Source: Nocardioides aquaticus (GTDB lineage: Bacteria; Actinomycetota; Actinomycetes; Propionibacteriales; Nocardioidaceae). From it: a stretch of 64,000 bases of DNA. Below, piece after piece: positions 42,146 through 50,965 of the stretch (position 1 is the first letter of the stretch; every line of letters starts with the position of its first letter). The stretch spans positions 3,906,001 through 3,970,000 of the forward strand of contig NZ_CP075371.1 in the NCBI RefSeq assembly GCF_018459925.1, read 5' to 3'. The notes under the pieces are model-generated. The model did not search any database, was not told the origin of the DNA, and saw only the letters and a list, made by a program, of their open reading frames with translations. The position numbers and the translations under genes are program-made.

Positions 42146-42865
42146 CTAGAAGTAGCCGCCCACCCGGATCTCGTCGTAGCCGCGCGGCACGGCGTCGGCC
42201 GAGAAGCAGTCCATCCGCGAGCTCTCCCCGACCCGGACCTGGTTGCCCGAGCAGGTGATCTCGGCGAGGTTCTCCGACCCGTCGAAGAAGCGGAAGATCA
42301 GCACCGAGCCGATGCCGGTGCCGAGCGGGCCCTCCTCGGTGGCGGTGACCCGGAGGCCCCTGATCGTCGTCCCGCCGAGCCGCTCCCGCCCCACGCTCCA
42401 CCCCTCGTCGGCGTCCAGGCCGTCGAAGCGGAACGCCGCGCCCTCCTCGACCACCACCGGGTCGCCGCCGGCGATCCCCTCCTCGACGGCGTCGTCGACC
42501 CCGGCCACCAGGCCGACGACGAGGGCGGCGCAGCCGGCGAAGAACAGGATGCCGACGCCGAGCAGGATCAGCAGCACGTTGCGCGTGGTGTGGTTCTCCT
42601 TGACCGGCCCGCCGTAGGCGTACCCGCCGGGGGCGCCGTAGGGCGGCTGCCCGCCGTACGGGTTGTGCGGAGGATGCTGGCCGTACGGGTTCGGCTGCCC
42701 GTACGGGTTCGGCCGGCCCTGCGGGGGCGCGCCGTACGCCGGGGGCTGCTGGCCGTACGGCGGCTGCTGGGGCGCCTGCTCCGGCCCGCGGTACGACGTG
42801 TCCGGCGGCGGGTCGCCCTGGTACGGGCGGTCCCACGGGCTCTCGGGTGGCTTCTCGTCGCTCAA
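42146..42865 (-). CDS. Pro/Gln/Tyr-rich single-pass membrane protein
   Basis: A 239-residue protein. Residues 1-88 are low-complexity with repeated NPYGQ, QPPYG and PPYGAP units, then one membrane segment (residues 93-120, VLLILLGVGILFFAGCAALVVGLVAG), then an extracytoplasmic domain (about 120 residues) with two cysteines (EITCSGN and RMDCFSAD) that may pair. The layout resembles many actinobacterial 'DUF4190/DUF4352-like' surface proteins; I cannot assign a function. The N-terminal part is cytosolic by the positive-inside rule (KENHTTR before the membrane). Confidence 0.7.
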   Translation of the reverse strand: MSDEKPPESPWDRPYQGDPPPDTSYRGPEQAPQQPPYGQQPPAYGAPPQGRPNPYGQPNPYGQHPPHNPYGGQPPYGAPGGYAYGGPVKENHTTRNVLLILLGVGILFFAGCAALVVGLVAGVDDAVEEGIAGGDPVVVEEGAAFRFDGLDADEGWSVGRERLGGTTIRGLRVTATEEGPLGTGIGSVLIFRFFDGSENLAEITCSGNQVRVGESSRMDCFSADAVPRGYDEIRVGGYF

Positions 42866-42953
42866 CGGGTCGTCCTCTCGGGCCGGCGACCTCGGCGCCG
42901 GTCGGGCCCGAGGCCCCGGACGCTACCGAGGATCGGACCCGGCCGCGGTCGGA

Positions 42954-43006
42954 CGTGTCATGGGAAGCAGGTCTTCCGGCCCCGCAGACCCGCCTCTCAT
43001 GACACG
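42954..43006 (-). terminator. Imperfect long hairpin after the LysR gene
   Basis: The arm 42954-42974 (CGTGTCATGGGAAGCAGGTC..) pairs with 42986-43006 over 21 positions with three mismatches or G-U pairs; the outer nine bases (CGTGTCATG/CATGACACG) are perfect. It lies 20 bases downstream of the LysR stop (43026) on the same strand, so it probably terminates that transcript. Confidence 0.65.
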
Positions 43007-43025
43007 AGGCCCCGGACCGGTCCGA

Positions 43026-43994
43026 TCAGCCCTCGCCGGGCACGTGGTGCCGCGCCACCGACGGCCCCAACCGGTCGGGCTCCTCGGTGGCCAGCGCCGC
43101 CCGCAGGAACCGCCCGAGCACCGGGGACGGCCGCTCGTTGCGGCGCCAGACCACGGCGGCCTCGACCGGCGCCAGCGGCGTGGCCAGCCGCACCGCCCGC
43201 AGCCCGGACCCCGTACCCGGGCCCAGCGCCCTGACCGACGCCGGCACCAGCGCGATCCCGAGCCCGGCGGCGACCAGGCGGACGACCGTGCTGACGCTGT
43301 CCACCGTTTGCCGGGCGTCGGGGGCGATGCCGGCCAGCTGCCACGCCTGGCGGGTGTGGGCGGCCAGCCCGGGGAAGCCGTCGTGCGCGGTCGGCACGAT
43401 CCACCGCTCCTCGCCGAGCGAGGCGAGGTCGACGGTCGGCGCCGCGGCCAGCGGCGAGTCGCCGGGCACCACGACCACGACCGGCTCCCGGTGGATGAGC
43501 GCCACCTCGAGCTCGCGGCCGCGCAGGCGCTCGAGGTGCTGGGTGCGGGTGCAGTAGACGACGCCGACGTCCGCGCGCCGGTCGCGCACCCGGTCCACGA
43601 CCTCCGGGTCGTCGGCCTCGACGACCTCGGAGTCGACGTCGGGCGAGCTGTGGTCGAGGGCGACCAGCAGGTTGGGCAGGATCTCCCAGGTCACCGCCGA
43701 GGTCGTGGCCACGGCCAGCCGGCCCGTACGCCCCGAGCCGATCCCCCGCACCGCGGCCGCCATCTCGTCCACGTCGGCCAGCACCCGTACGGCCTCCCGG
43801 GCGAGCAGCTCGCCGGCGACGGTGGCGTCGACCCCGCGCGAGTGCCGCTCCAGCAGACGCACGCCGAGCTCCCGCTCCAGCTGCGCCACGGCTGCGCTCA
43901 GCGGGGGCTGGGTCATGTCGAGCGTGGCGGCCGCTCGGGAGACCGATCCCTCCCGGACGACCGCTGCGAAGTAGCGCAGCTGCCGCAGGTCCAT
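43026..43994 (-). CDS. LysR-family transcriptional regulator of the hydroxyquinol cluster
   Basis: A 322-residue LysR regulator. The N-terminal helix-turn-helix (MDLRQLRYFAAVVREGSVSR, then AAATLDMTQPPLSAAVAQLE) is at residues 1-45 and the periplasmic-binding-like effector domain (residues 90-300) is complete. It is transcribed divergently from the aromatic operon over 122 bases that contain two concentric inverted repeats around 44015, the classical layout for LysR activation in response to a pathway intermediate. The effector is unknown; hydroxyquinol or maleylacetate-type compounds would be expected. Confidence 0.9.
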   Translation of the reverse strand: MDLRQLRYFAAVVREGSVSRAAATLDMTQPPLSAAVAQLERELGVRLLERHSRGVDATVAGELLAREAVRVLADVDEMAAAVRGIGSGRTGRLAVATTSAVTWEILPNLLVALDHSSPDVDSEVVEADDPEVVDRVRDRRADVGVVYCTRTQHLERLRGRELEVALIHREPVVVVVPGDSPLAAAPTVDLASLGEERWIVPTAHDGFPGLAAHTRQAWQLAGIAPDARQTVDSVSTVVRLVAAGLGIALVPASVRALGPGTGSGLRAVRLATPLAPVEAAVVWRRNERPSPVLGRFLRAALATEEPDRLGPSVARHHVPGEG

Positions 43995-44040
43995 ACGCAG
44001 ACCCTATCGCCGGCCATGCCGATAGATATTGGACGTATGG
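43991..44040. promoter_or_regulatory. Nested inverted repeats, probable LysR binding site
   Basis: CTATCG (44004-44009) faces CGATAG (44020-44025), centred at 44014.5; outside it CCATACG (43991-43997) faces CGTATGG (44034-44040), centred at 44015.5. The outer left arm includes the LysR start codon. The inner element contains a T-N11-A-like core, as LysR boxes do. Autoregulation plus activation of the operon is the likely function. Confidence 0.6.
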
Positions 44041-44116
44041 GACCGCCCGGACCGACACTGAGTGCACGCCGCACGTGTGAGCACGGTCACAGCGCGGCGC
44101 TCGACCGGGAGGACCG

Positions 44117-45199
44117 ATGACGGCGCTGGAGTTCCGGCACCAGACCTACGCGCAGCGACTCGTCTTCGGCGCGGGCACCGCCCGCAGCGCGCTGCCCGAC
44201 GAGGTCCGCACCCTCGGCGCCACCCGGGTGCTCGTGGTCTCGACCGAGGCGGAGGCCGACCTCGCCGACTCCCTCGCTGCCGACCTGCCCGTCGTCGCCC
44301 ACTTCCGCGGCGTCCGCCCCCACGTGCCCGTCGAGGTCGCCGAGGAGGCCCGCCGGCTGGCCGCCGACGTCGACGCCGACCTCGTCCTCAGCGTCGGCGG
44401 TGGCTCGACCACCGGGCTGGCCAAGGCGGTCGCGCTGACCACCGGCCTGCCGGTCGTCGCCGTGCCGACCACCTACGCCGGATCGGAGGCCACCCCCGTC
44501 TGGGGCCTCACCGAGGGCCGGACCAAGACCACCGGCACCGACCCGGTCGTGCTCCCCCGGGTCGTCGTCTACGACCCCGATCTCTCCGTCACCCTGCCCG
44601 TCGACCTCGCCGTGGCCAGCGGCCTCAACGCGCTGGCCCACTGCGTCGACTCGCTCTGGGCGCCGCGCACCAACCCGGTCCTCGCGGTCACCGCCACCGA
44701 GGGCGTCCGCGCCCTCGCCCCCGCACTGAGGGGCGTCGTGGCCGACGGCGACGACCTCACCGCCCGCGGCGGGTGCCTGTACGGCGCCTACCTCGCCGCC
44801 GCGACCTTCGCCGGCGCCGGGTCCGGGCTGCACCACAAGATCTGCCACGTCCTCGGCGGCACCTGGGACCTCCCCCACGCCCAGACCCACGCGGTGGTGC
44901 TCCCGCACGTGCTCGCCTTCAACGCCGAGGCCGCCCCCGACGCGGCCGCCCGGGTCGCCGACGCGCTCGACGCAGGCGACGCCCTGACCGGCCTGCTCGA
45001 CCTCTACGCCGACCTCGGCGCCCCGAGGTCCCTGCGCGACCTCGGTCTGCCCGAGGACGCCCTCGACGAGGCCACCGCACGCGTCGTCGAGGCCGCCCCC
45101 GCCGACAACCCCCGACCCGTCACCCCCGCGGCCGTGCGGCGCCTGCTCCAGCGCGCCTGGGCCGGCGAGCACCCGCTGACCGAGAGGAACGACGCATGA
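44117..45199 (+). CDS. Maleylacetate reductase
   Basis: A 360-residue iron-containing dehydrogenase-family enzyme that reduces maleylacetate to 3-oxoadipate with NAD(P)H, the last specific step of the hydroxyquinol pathway. Motifs: SVGGGSTTGLAKAVA (cofactor), VPTTYAGSEATPVWG, SGLNALAHCVDSLW, and GLHHKICHVLGGTWDLPHAQTH, where the His residues sit. Length and blocks match the family (about 350 residues). It is the first gene of a three-gene operon; its stop overlaps the dioxygenase ATG (ATGA). Confidence 0.92.
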   Translation: MTALEFRHQTYAQRLVFGAGTARSALPDEVRTLGATRVLVVSTEAEADLADSLAADLPVVAHFRGVRPHVPVEVAEEARRLAADVDADLVLSVGGGSTTGLAKAVALTTGLPVVAVPTTYAGSEATPVWGLTEGRTKTTGTDPVVLPRVVVYDPDLSVTLPVDLAVASGLNALAHCVDSLWAPRTNPVLAVTATEGVRALAPALRGVVADGDDLTARGGCLYGAYLAAATFAGAGSGLHHKICHVLGGTWDLPHAQTHAVVLPHVLAFNAEAAPDAAARVADALDAGDALTGLLDLYADLGAPRSLRDLGLPEDALDEATARVVEAAPADNPRPVTPAAVRRLLQRAWAGEHPLTERNDA

Positions 45200-46137
45200 G
45201 CGCCGACCCGACACCGGACCCGACCCCCGACCAGGACGCCCGGGAGCAGCACGTCACCGACCAGGTGCTGGCCAGCTTCGGCGACGCCGCCGACCCGCGG
45301 TTCCGCGAGCTGATGGAGGCGCTGGTCCGCCACGCCCACGCCCTGGTCCGCGAGGTCCGCCTCACCGAGCCCGAGTGGGAGCAGGCCATCGGCTTCCTCA
45401 GGCGCGCCGGCGACCTCACCGACGACAAGCGGCAGGAGTTCATCCTGCTCTCCGACGTGCTGGGGCTCTCGATGCTCACCGTCGCGGTCAACCAGCCGCC
45501 CGACCCGCGCGCCACCGAGGCCACCGTCTTCGGCCCGTTCTTCGGCGACGACGCACCCGCCGTCGAGATCGGCGGCGACATCTCCGGCGGCGCGGCCGGT
45601 CAGCCGTGCTGGGTCTCGGGCACCGTGCGGGGCACCGACGGGGAGGTCGTCCCGGGCGCCCGGCTCGACGTGTGGGAGGCCGACGACGACGGCATGTACG
45701 ACGTCCAGCACGCCGGCGACGTGACCCAGGGCCGCGGCTGGCTGAGCACCGACGACCAGGGCCGGTACGGCTTCTGGGGCGTCACCCCGACGCCGTACCC
45801 GATCCCGCACGACGGGCCGGTCGGCGACCTGCTCTCCGCGGCCGGGCGGGGCCCGATGCGTGCCGCCCACCTGCACTTCATGGTCACCGCGCCGGGCTAC
45901 CACCGCCTGGTCACCCACATCTTCGTGCGCGGCGACGCCCACCAGGACTCCGACGCGGTCTTCGGCGTCAAGCCGTCCCTGGTCGTCGACTTCGACGAGC
46001 AGCCGGCCGGCACCCCGCCGCCCGATGACGACCCGGGCGGCCGGGTCGTCGAGGGCACGTGGACCCGCGCCCACTTCGACGTGCACCTCGTCCCCGACCC
46101 CCACACGCCCGCGAGCACCGCCCAGGAGCAGTCATGA
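45196..46137 (+). CDS. Hydroxyquinol 1,2-dioxygenase (intradiol)
   Basis: A 313-residue Fe(III) intradiol dioxygenase that opens hydroxyquinol to maleylacetate. The N-terminal dimerisation domain (LMEALVRHAHALVREVRLTE.., KRQEFILLSDVLGLSMLT) is followed by the catalytic domain: GARLDVWEADDDGMYDVQ (first Tyr), TPYPIPHDGPVG (second Tyr), MRAAHLHFMV (two His). TEATVFGPFF is the standard family block. It overlaps its neighbours by four bases on both sides (ATGA each time), indicating tight coupling. The hydroxyquinol rather than catechol assignment rests mainly on the partner genes. Confidence 0.9.
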   Translation: MSADPTPDPTPDQDAREQHVTDQVLASFGDAADPRFRELMEALVRHAHALVREVRLTEPEWEQAIGFLRRAGDLTDDKRQEFILLSDVLGLSMLTVAVNQPPDPRATEATVFGPFFGDDAPAVEIGGDISGGAAGQPCWVSGTVRGTDGEVVPGARLDVWEADDDGMYDVQHAGDVTQGRGWLSTDDQGRYGFWGVTPTPYPIPHDGPVGDLLSAAGRGPMRAAHLHFMVTAPGYHRLVTHIFVRGDAHQDSDAVFGVKPSLVVDFDEQPAGTPPPDDDPGGRVVEGTWTRAHFDVHLVPDPHTPASTAQEQS

Positions 46138-47957
46138 CCGACCCCAGCCTCGAGCAGGAGACCCGCCCCTCCCACCCGGGATCGATGACGCGCCTCGACG
46201 ACGAGCACGAGGGCGACCTGCACACCGACGTCCTCGTCATCGGCAGCGGCCCGGCCGGGGCGTCGGCGGCGCTGTTCCTCGCGACGTACGGCGTCGACCA
46301 CCTCGTGATCACCAAGTACCGGTGGACCGCCAACACCCCGCGCGCGCACATCACCAACCAGCGCACCGTCGAGATCATGCGCGACATGGGCATCGAGCAG
46401 GACGTCATCGACGAGGCGACGCCCCACGAGATGATGGGCGACACCGTCTTCTGCTCCAGCCTGGCTGGCGACGAGATCGGCCGGATCCGCACCTGGGGCA
46501 CCCACCCGGTCCGCGAGGCGGAGTACCGGATGGCCAGCCCGTCGATGAACTGCGACCTCCCGCAGACCCTCTTCGAGCCGATCCTGATCGGGCACGCGGC
46601 CTCCCGCGGCAGCCGGATCCGCTTCGACACCGAGTACGTCTCGCTGGTCCAGGACGACGCCGGCGTCACCGTCACCGTCCGGGACCGGCTCTCGGGGCAC
46701 GAGTTCCGGATCCGCGCGCGCTACGTGATCGCCGCCGACGGCGGCCGCAGCCAGGTCGTCGCCGACCTCGGCCTGCCGATGGCCGGCCAGATGGACCTCG
46801 CCGGCAGCATGAACATCGTCTTCCACGCCGACCTCACCGAGCTGGTCGGCCACCGCCCCAGCGTCCTGTACTGGGTGCTCCAGCCCGGCGCGACGATCGG
46901 CGGGATCGGCCTCGGCCTGATCCGGATGGTGCGGCCGTGGGACGAGTGGCTGATCACCTGGGGCTACGACATCAGCCAGCCCCCGCCCGACCTCGACGAC
47001 GCGATGGCCACCGAGATCGTGCACAACCTGATCGGCGACGACAGCGTGCCGGTCACGATCCGCTCGCTGTCGCTGTGGGGCAACAACAAGATGTACGCCG
47101 AGCGCTACCGCGAGGGCCGCGTCTTCGGCGTCGGCGACGCCGTCCACCGGCACCCGCCGAGCAACGGGCTCGGCTCGAACACCTCGATCCAGGACTCCTA
47201 CAACCTGGCCTGGAAGCTGTCGTACGTCCTGCGCGGCCTGGCCGGGGAGGGCCTGCTCGACAGCTTCGACGAGGAGCGAGCCCCGGTCGGTGAGCAGATC
47301 GTGCTGCGCGCCAACAAGAGCATCGAGGAGTTCGGCGCCATCCTCGAGGCGCTCGGCCTGGAGGACTCCGGGCAGTCCATCGAGGAGATGCAGCGCGGCA
47401 TCGACGCCCTGGCCGACGGCACCGAGGAGGGCGTGGGCCGCCGCGAGTCGCTGCGCAAGGCCCTCGAGCTCAAGGACTACGAGTTCAACGCGCTCGGGGT
47501 CGAGCTCGGCCAGCGGTACGCCTCGCGGGCCGTGGTCGGCGACGGCACGCCCGAGCCGGCCTACGACCGCGACCCCGAGCTGCACCACCACCCCACGACC
47601 TGGCCCGGGGCGCGCCTGCCGCACTGCTGGCTCGGCGACCGCGGGCGGCGCGTGAGCACGCACGACCTCGCCGGCAAGGGCGTCTTCACCCTGCTGACGG
47701 GCGTCACCGGCGCCCCCTGGGTCGAGGCCGCCCGCCAGGCCGCCGCCGAGCTCGGGATCGAGGTGCGCGCCTTCGTCATCGGGCCGAAGGCCGACTACAG
47801 CGACCTGTACGACGACTGGGCCCGGCTGCGCGAGGTCGGCGAGGACGGCTGCGTGCTGGTCCGCCCGGACGCCCACGTCGCCTGGCGCGCCGCCGGCCTC
47901 GTCGACGACCCCGCCGAGGCGCTCACCGACACGCTGCGTGCCGTCCTGGCGCGCTGA
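46134..47957 (+). CDS. FAD-dependent phenol/resorcinol monooxygenase (TfdB-like)
   Basis: A 607-residue class A flavoprotein hydroxylase. The FAD motif VIGSGPAGASAALFLATYG is near residues 37-55; the substrate-loop block TANTPRAHITNQRTVEIMRD is diagnostic for the 2,4-dichlorophenol 6-monooxygenase group; GVGDAVHRHPPSNGLGSNTS binds FAD ribityl. The C-terminal thioredoxin-like domain (residues 480-607) is present. With hydroxyquinol dioxygenase and maleylacetate reductase, its likely job is to hydroxylate resorcinol to hydroxyquinol, as in the Corynebacterium glutamicum resorcinol cluster. A terminator hairpin follows the stop. Confidence 0.87.
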   Translation: MTDPSLEQETRPSHPGSMTRLDDEHEGDLHTDVLVIGSGPAGASAALFLATYGVDHLVITKYRWTANTPRAHITNQRTVEIMRDMGIEQDVIDEATPHEMMGDTVFCSSLAGDEIGRIRTWGTHPVREAEYRMASPSMNCDLPQTLFEPILIGHAASRGSRIRFDTEYVSLVQDDAGVTVTVRDRLSGHEFRIRARYVIAADGGRSQVVADLGLPMAGQMDLAGSMNIVFHADLTELVGHRPSVLYWVLQPGATIGGIGLGLIRMVRPWDEWLITWGYDISQPPPDLDDAMATEIVHNLIGDDSVPVTIRSLSLWGNNKMYAERYREGRVFGVGDAVHRHPPSNGLGSNTSIQDSYNLAWKLSYVLRGLAGEGLLDSFDEERAPVGEQIVLRANKSIEEFGAILEALGLEDSGQSIEEMQRGIDALADGTEEGVGRRESLRKALELKDYEFNALGVELGQRYASRAVVGDGTPEPAYDRDPELHHHPTTWPGARLPHCWLGDRGRRVSTHDLAGKGVFTLLTGVTGAPWVEAARQAAAELGIEVRAFVIGPKADYSDLYDDWARLREVGEDGCVLVRPDAHVAWRAAGLVDDPAEALTDTLRAVLAR

Positions 47958-47967
47958 CCCACCCGGT

Positions 47968-47988
47968 TTCCCACCCCCGCGGTGGGAA
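47968..47988 (+). terminator. Terminator hairpin of the hydroxyquinol operon
   Basis: TTCCCACC (47968-47975), loop CCCGC, GGTGGGAA (47981-47988): an eight-base perfect stem starting ten bases after the monooxygenase stop, just before the next gene's leader. Confidence 0.75.
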
Positions 47989-48072
47989 TGGCTCGCCGCG
48001 TGAGTCGTTGGGTCTAGACAGCCGCCGCCGGCACGGAGGCGGCCGATCACAGTCCCACCGCAAGGAGTCACC

Positions 48073-48720
48073 ATGTCGAAGGTCATCATCGTCGGAGCGC
48101 ACGGCAAGGTCGCCCGTCTCGCCGCCCCTCGCCTCGTCGCCGCAGGTCACGAGGTCACCGGCGTGATCCGCAAGGAGGAGCAGGCCGACGCGATCCGCGA
48201 GATCGGCGCCGAGCCGCTGGTCGCCGACGTCGAGTCCGCCTCGACCGACGAGATCACCCGCGTGGTCACCGGCCACGACGTCGTCGTCTGGTCCGCCGGC
48301 GCCGGCGGCGGCAGCCCGGAGCGCACCTGGGCGCTGGACCGCGACGCCGCGATCCGCACCATCGACGCGGCCGTCGCCGCCGGCGTCCCGCGGTTCGTGA
48401 TGGTGTCCTACTTCGGCGCCGGGCCCGACCACGGCGTCGACCCGGAGCAGGACTTCTTCGCCTACGCCGAGTCCAAGACCCAGGCCGACGCGCACTTGTC
48501 CGCCTCGGACCTGGCCTGGACGATCCTGCGCCCCTCGGGCCTCACCGAGGAGGCCGGCACCGGCGGCATCGAGACCGGCCCCGGCGTCACCGGCGGCCAG
48601 GTCGCCCGCGCGACGGTGGCCGACGTGATCGCCGCGGCGGTCGACGCCCCCGACGCCGCCAAGGGCGTCACGCTGGAGTTCAACGACGGCGACCAGCAGG
48701 TCGCCGACGTCTTCGCCTGA
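48073..48720 (+). CDS. NAD(P)-binding SDR-like (YwnB/NmrA type) protein
   Basis: A 215-residue atypical short-chain dehydrogenase. N-terminal VIIVGAHGKVARLAAPRL (residues 4-21) is the GxxGxxG-type binding loop; VVWSAGAGG, FVMVSYFGAG, FFAYAESKTQAD and WTILRPSGLTEE follow. The catalytic Tyr-Lys of classical SDRs is represented by YAESK. AAGGAGT precedes the ATG. Such proteins are thought to be redox sensors or reductases of small substrates. It is separated from the aromatic operon by a terminator. Confidence 0.87.
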   Translation: MSKVIIVGAHGKVARLAAPRLVAAGHEVTGVIRKEEQADAIREIGAEPLVADVESASTDEITRVVTGHDVVVWSAGAGGGSPERTWALDRDAAIRTIDAAVAAGVPRFVMVSYFGAGPDHGVDPEQDFFAYAESKTQADAHLSASDLAWTILRPSGLTEEAGTGGIETGPGVTGGQVARATVADVIAAAVDAPDAAKGVTLEFNDGDQQVADVFA

Positions 48721-48780
48721 CGAGGACGGCGCCGCCCGGGCGATAGGTTCGGGCGGTGCAGACGGACGTCGTGACCCCTC

Positions 48781-49602
48781 GTGGCTGACCCCGACGAGGG
48801 CGTCACGCCCGACGGGCTGATCCGCACCGGCGTCTCCCGCGACCGGGTCCCGGCGGCGTTCGAGCCCCTGCTGGCCGACGCCGTCGGGCTGGTCGGCACC
48901 GTCCCCGACGCGTCGCTGCTGCTCTACGGGTCGGTCGCGACCGGGACCACCGACCCAGCCCGCTCCGACGTCGACCTGCTCTCCATCGGGCTGTCGACGG
49001 AGCGGGCCGAGGTCCTCGGTCAGCGGCTGGGCGCCCGGTACGCCGACCGCTGCCGCAGCGTCGACGTCGTCCCGGTCGAGGCCGGGACGTTCGCCGGCGA
49101 GGGCGACGAGGCGTACGGCTGGCGGGTCCTCCTCCGGCACTACTGCCTCCCCCTGGTCGGTCCCACCCCCGACGAGGTCGTCGCCGACCTCGCGCCGGGG
49201 TACGCCGCCGACGCCCGCGCGGCCCGCGGCTTCAACGGCGACCTCGCCCAGCACCTCGAGCGCTGGCGCGCCGAGGTCGACGACCCGACCACGTCGACCG
49301 GGCTGCTCGCGGTGAAGGTCGCCCGCAAGACGCTGCTGGCGCTGACCGGGCTGGTCAGCGTGCACGACGGCACCTGGACGACCGACCGCGCGAAGGCGGC
49401 CGGTCGGTGGTCCGGGGTGGAGCCGGCGTACGCCGCCGAGCTGGCCCGCCTGCTCGGCTGGAGCGCCAGCGCCCGCCGCCCCACCGGCCGTCGACCCGAG
49501 CAGCGCGACCTGGTGCGCGCACTGGAGGACGACGGCGTGGTGGGGATGGTGGCGTCGCGGTTCGGCGTGCTCGTGGGGATGTGGGGCGCCACGGGGTCCT
49601 GA
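48781..49602 (+). CDS. Nucleotidyltransferase-domain protein
   Basis: A 273-residue protein with a minimal nucleotidyltransferase (DNA pol beta-like) domain: LLLYGSVATGTTDPARSDVD carries the GS and the DxD metal ligands (near residues 40-60). The remaining 200 residues are helical, with ALTGLVSVHDGTWTTDRAKAAG resembling the C-terminal helical domain of aminoglycoside nucleotidyltransferases. It could modify a small molecule or a protein; no partner HEPN gene lies next to it. Function unknown. GTG 48781 is the probable start. Confidence 0.8.
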   Translation: MADPDEGVTPDGLIRTGVSRDRVPAAFEPLLADAVGLVGTVPDASLLLYGSVATGTTDPARSDVDLLSIGLSTERAEVLGQRLGARYADRCRSVDVVPVEAGTFAGEGDEAYGWRVLLRHYCLPLVGPTPDEVVADLAPGYAADARAARGFNGDLAQHLERWRAEVDDPTTSTGLLAVKVARKTLLALTGLVSVHDGTWTTDRAKAAGRWSGVEPAYAAELARLLGWSASARRPTGRRPEQRDLVRALEDDGVVGMVASRFGVLVGMWGATGS

Positions 49603-49632
49603 CCGGTCCGCGGCTCGTATGCTCGCCCGCAT

Positions 49633-50958
49633 GTGTCCCACGTCACCCGCCGTCCCCCGGACTGCGTCGCGCCGACCGTGAGGCGGTTCCGCTGGGGCCA
49701 CTACCTCAAGACGAGCCTCTGGGTCGTGCCGCTGGGCTGCGTCGTCGTGGGAGCCGCGACCTCGGTGCTCACCACGTCGGTCGACGACGGCACCCTGGTC
49801 CCGCAGAGCATCAGCGGCGACCCTAACGCGGCGCTGCAGATCCTGTACCTGATCGCCTTCTCGATGCTCACGCTCACCGGCCTGGTGCTCTCGCTGCTGG
49901 TGGTCGCGGTGCAGCTCGCGATGGGTACGTTCTCCCCGCGCATCGTCCGCCAGATCCTGCAGGACCGGCCCAGCCAGGCCGCGATCGGACTCTTCGCCGG
50001 CACCTTCACCCACGCCATGCTGGCCATGCGGGCCGTGGACATCGAGCCCGACGGCGGCGGCAAGGTGCCCGGCCTCGCGGTGGTGGTGGCCATCGTCCTG
50101 GTGCTGGCCTGCATCGGCACCCTGGTCTGGTACCTCAACCACATCACCCAGTCGCTGCGGACCGCGGCGCTGGTCGGGTGGGTCACCCGGGACACGCTCA
50201 CCACGCTGGACCGGATGTACCCCGACCACGGGCCCGCGCAGGAGCTCGACCCGGCGCTCGTCCCGGCGCCCCGGAGCGGGGTCGTGTTCACCATCGGCCA
50301 CGACCGGCTCGTCGCCCTCGCCGAGCGCGCGGACTGCTGCTTCGAGGTCCTCTCCACGGTCGGCGACTTCGTCCCCGTCGGCGCCGCCCTGGTGCGGGTG
50401 CACGGCGAGGCCGGGCCGCAGGTGCGCGACGAGGCGGCGCGCACCATCGTCCTGGGCCCGGAGCGGACGCTGAACCAGGACGTGGCGTACGGCATCCGCC
50501 TCCTGGTCGACATCGCCGAGCGCTCGCTGACGGGCGGGCCGTTCTCCGACCCGACCACGTCGGTGCAGGCGATCGACCGGATCCACGACATCCTGCGCCA
50601 CATGGTGCGGCGCCCGATGCACGACGGCCGCTTCCACGACCGGTCCGGCACGCTGCGGCTCACGGTGCCGACGATGCAGTGGAACGGCTTCGTCCAGCTC
50701 GCCTTCGACGAGATCCGTCAGGTCGGCGCGGGGTCGCCGCAGGTGTCCCGCCGCCTCACCGCCGCCCTGCAGGACCTGCTGTCCATCGCCCCCGAGGAGC
50801 GCCGCCCGCCGTTAGAGCGGCAGCTCGCATCGTTGGGCGAGCTGGTCTCGTACGCGGCCAACACCGACGCCGACCGGGATGACGGGATGGTCCCCGACCC
50901 GGCCGGCATCGGGTCTGCGGCGGTGCTGGTGACGCCGCCGTCGTCAGCGTCTGAGTAG
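49633..50958 (+). CDS. DUF2254 membrane protein
   Basis: A 441-residue protein. Four hydrophobic segments occur in the first 170 residues (WVVPLGCVVVGAATSVL, ILYLIAFSMLTLTGLVLSLL, IGLFAGTFTHAML, VVVAIVLVLACIGTLVWYL) with the typical FSPRIVRQILQDRP loop. A soluble C-terminal domain (residues 200-420) of beta and helical segments includes RTLNQDVAYGIRLLVDIAERSL. This is DUF2254, of unknown function. GTG 49633 is used; GTG 49678 would still keep all membrane segments. Confidence 0.85.
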   Translation: MSHVTRRPPDCVAPTVRRFRWGHYLKTSLWVVPLGCVVVGAATSVLTTSVDDGTLVPQSISGDPNAALQILYLIAFSMLTLTGLVLSLLVVAVQLAMGTFSPRIVRQILQDRPSQAAIGLFAGTFTHAMLAMRAVDIEPDGGGKVPGLAVVVAIVLVLACIGTLVWYLNHITQSLRTAALVGWVTRDTLTTLDRMYPDHGPAQELDPALVPAPRSGVVFTIGHDRLVALAERADCCFEVLSTVGDFVPVGAALVRVHGEAGPQVRDEAARTIVLGPERTLNQDVAYGIRLLVDIAERSLTGGPFSDPTTSVQAIDRIHDILRHMVRRPMHDGRFHDRSGTLRLTVPTMQWNGFVQLAFDEIRQVGAGSPQVSRRLTAALQDLLSIAPEERRPPLERQLASLGELVSYAANTDADRDDGMVPDPAGIGSAAVLVTPPSSASE

Positions 50959-50965
50959 GGCGGGT

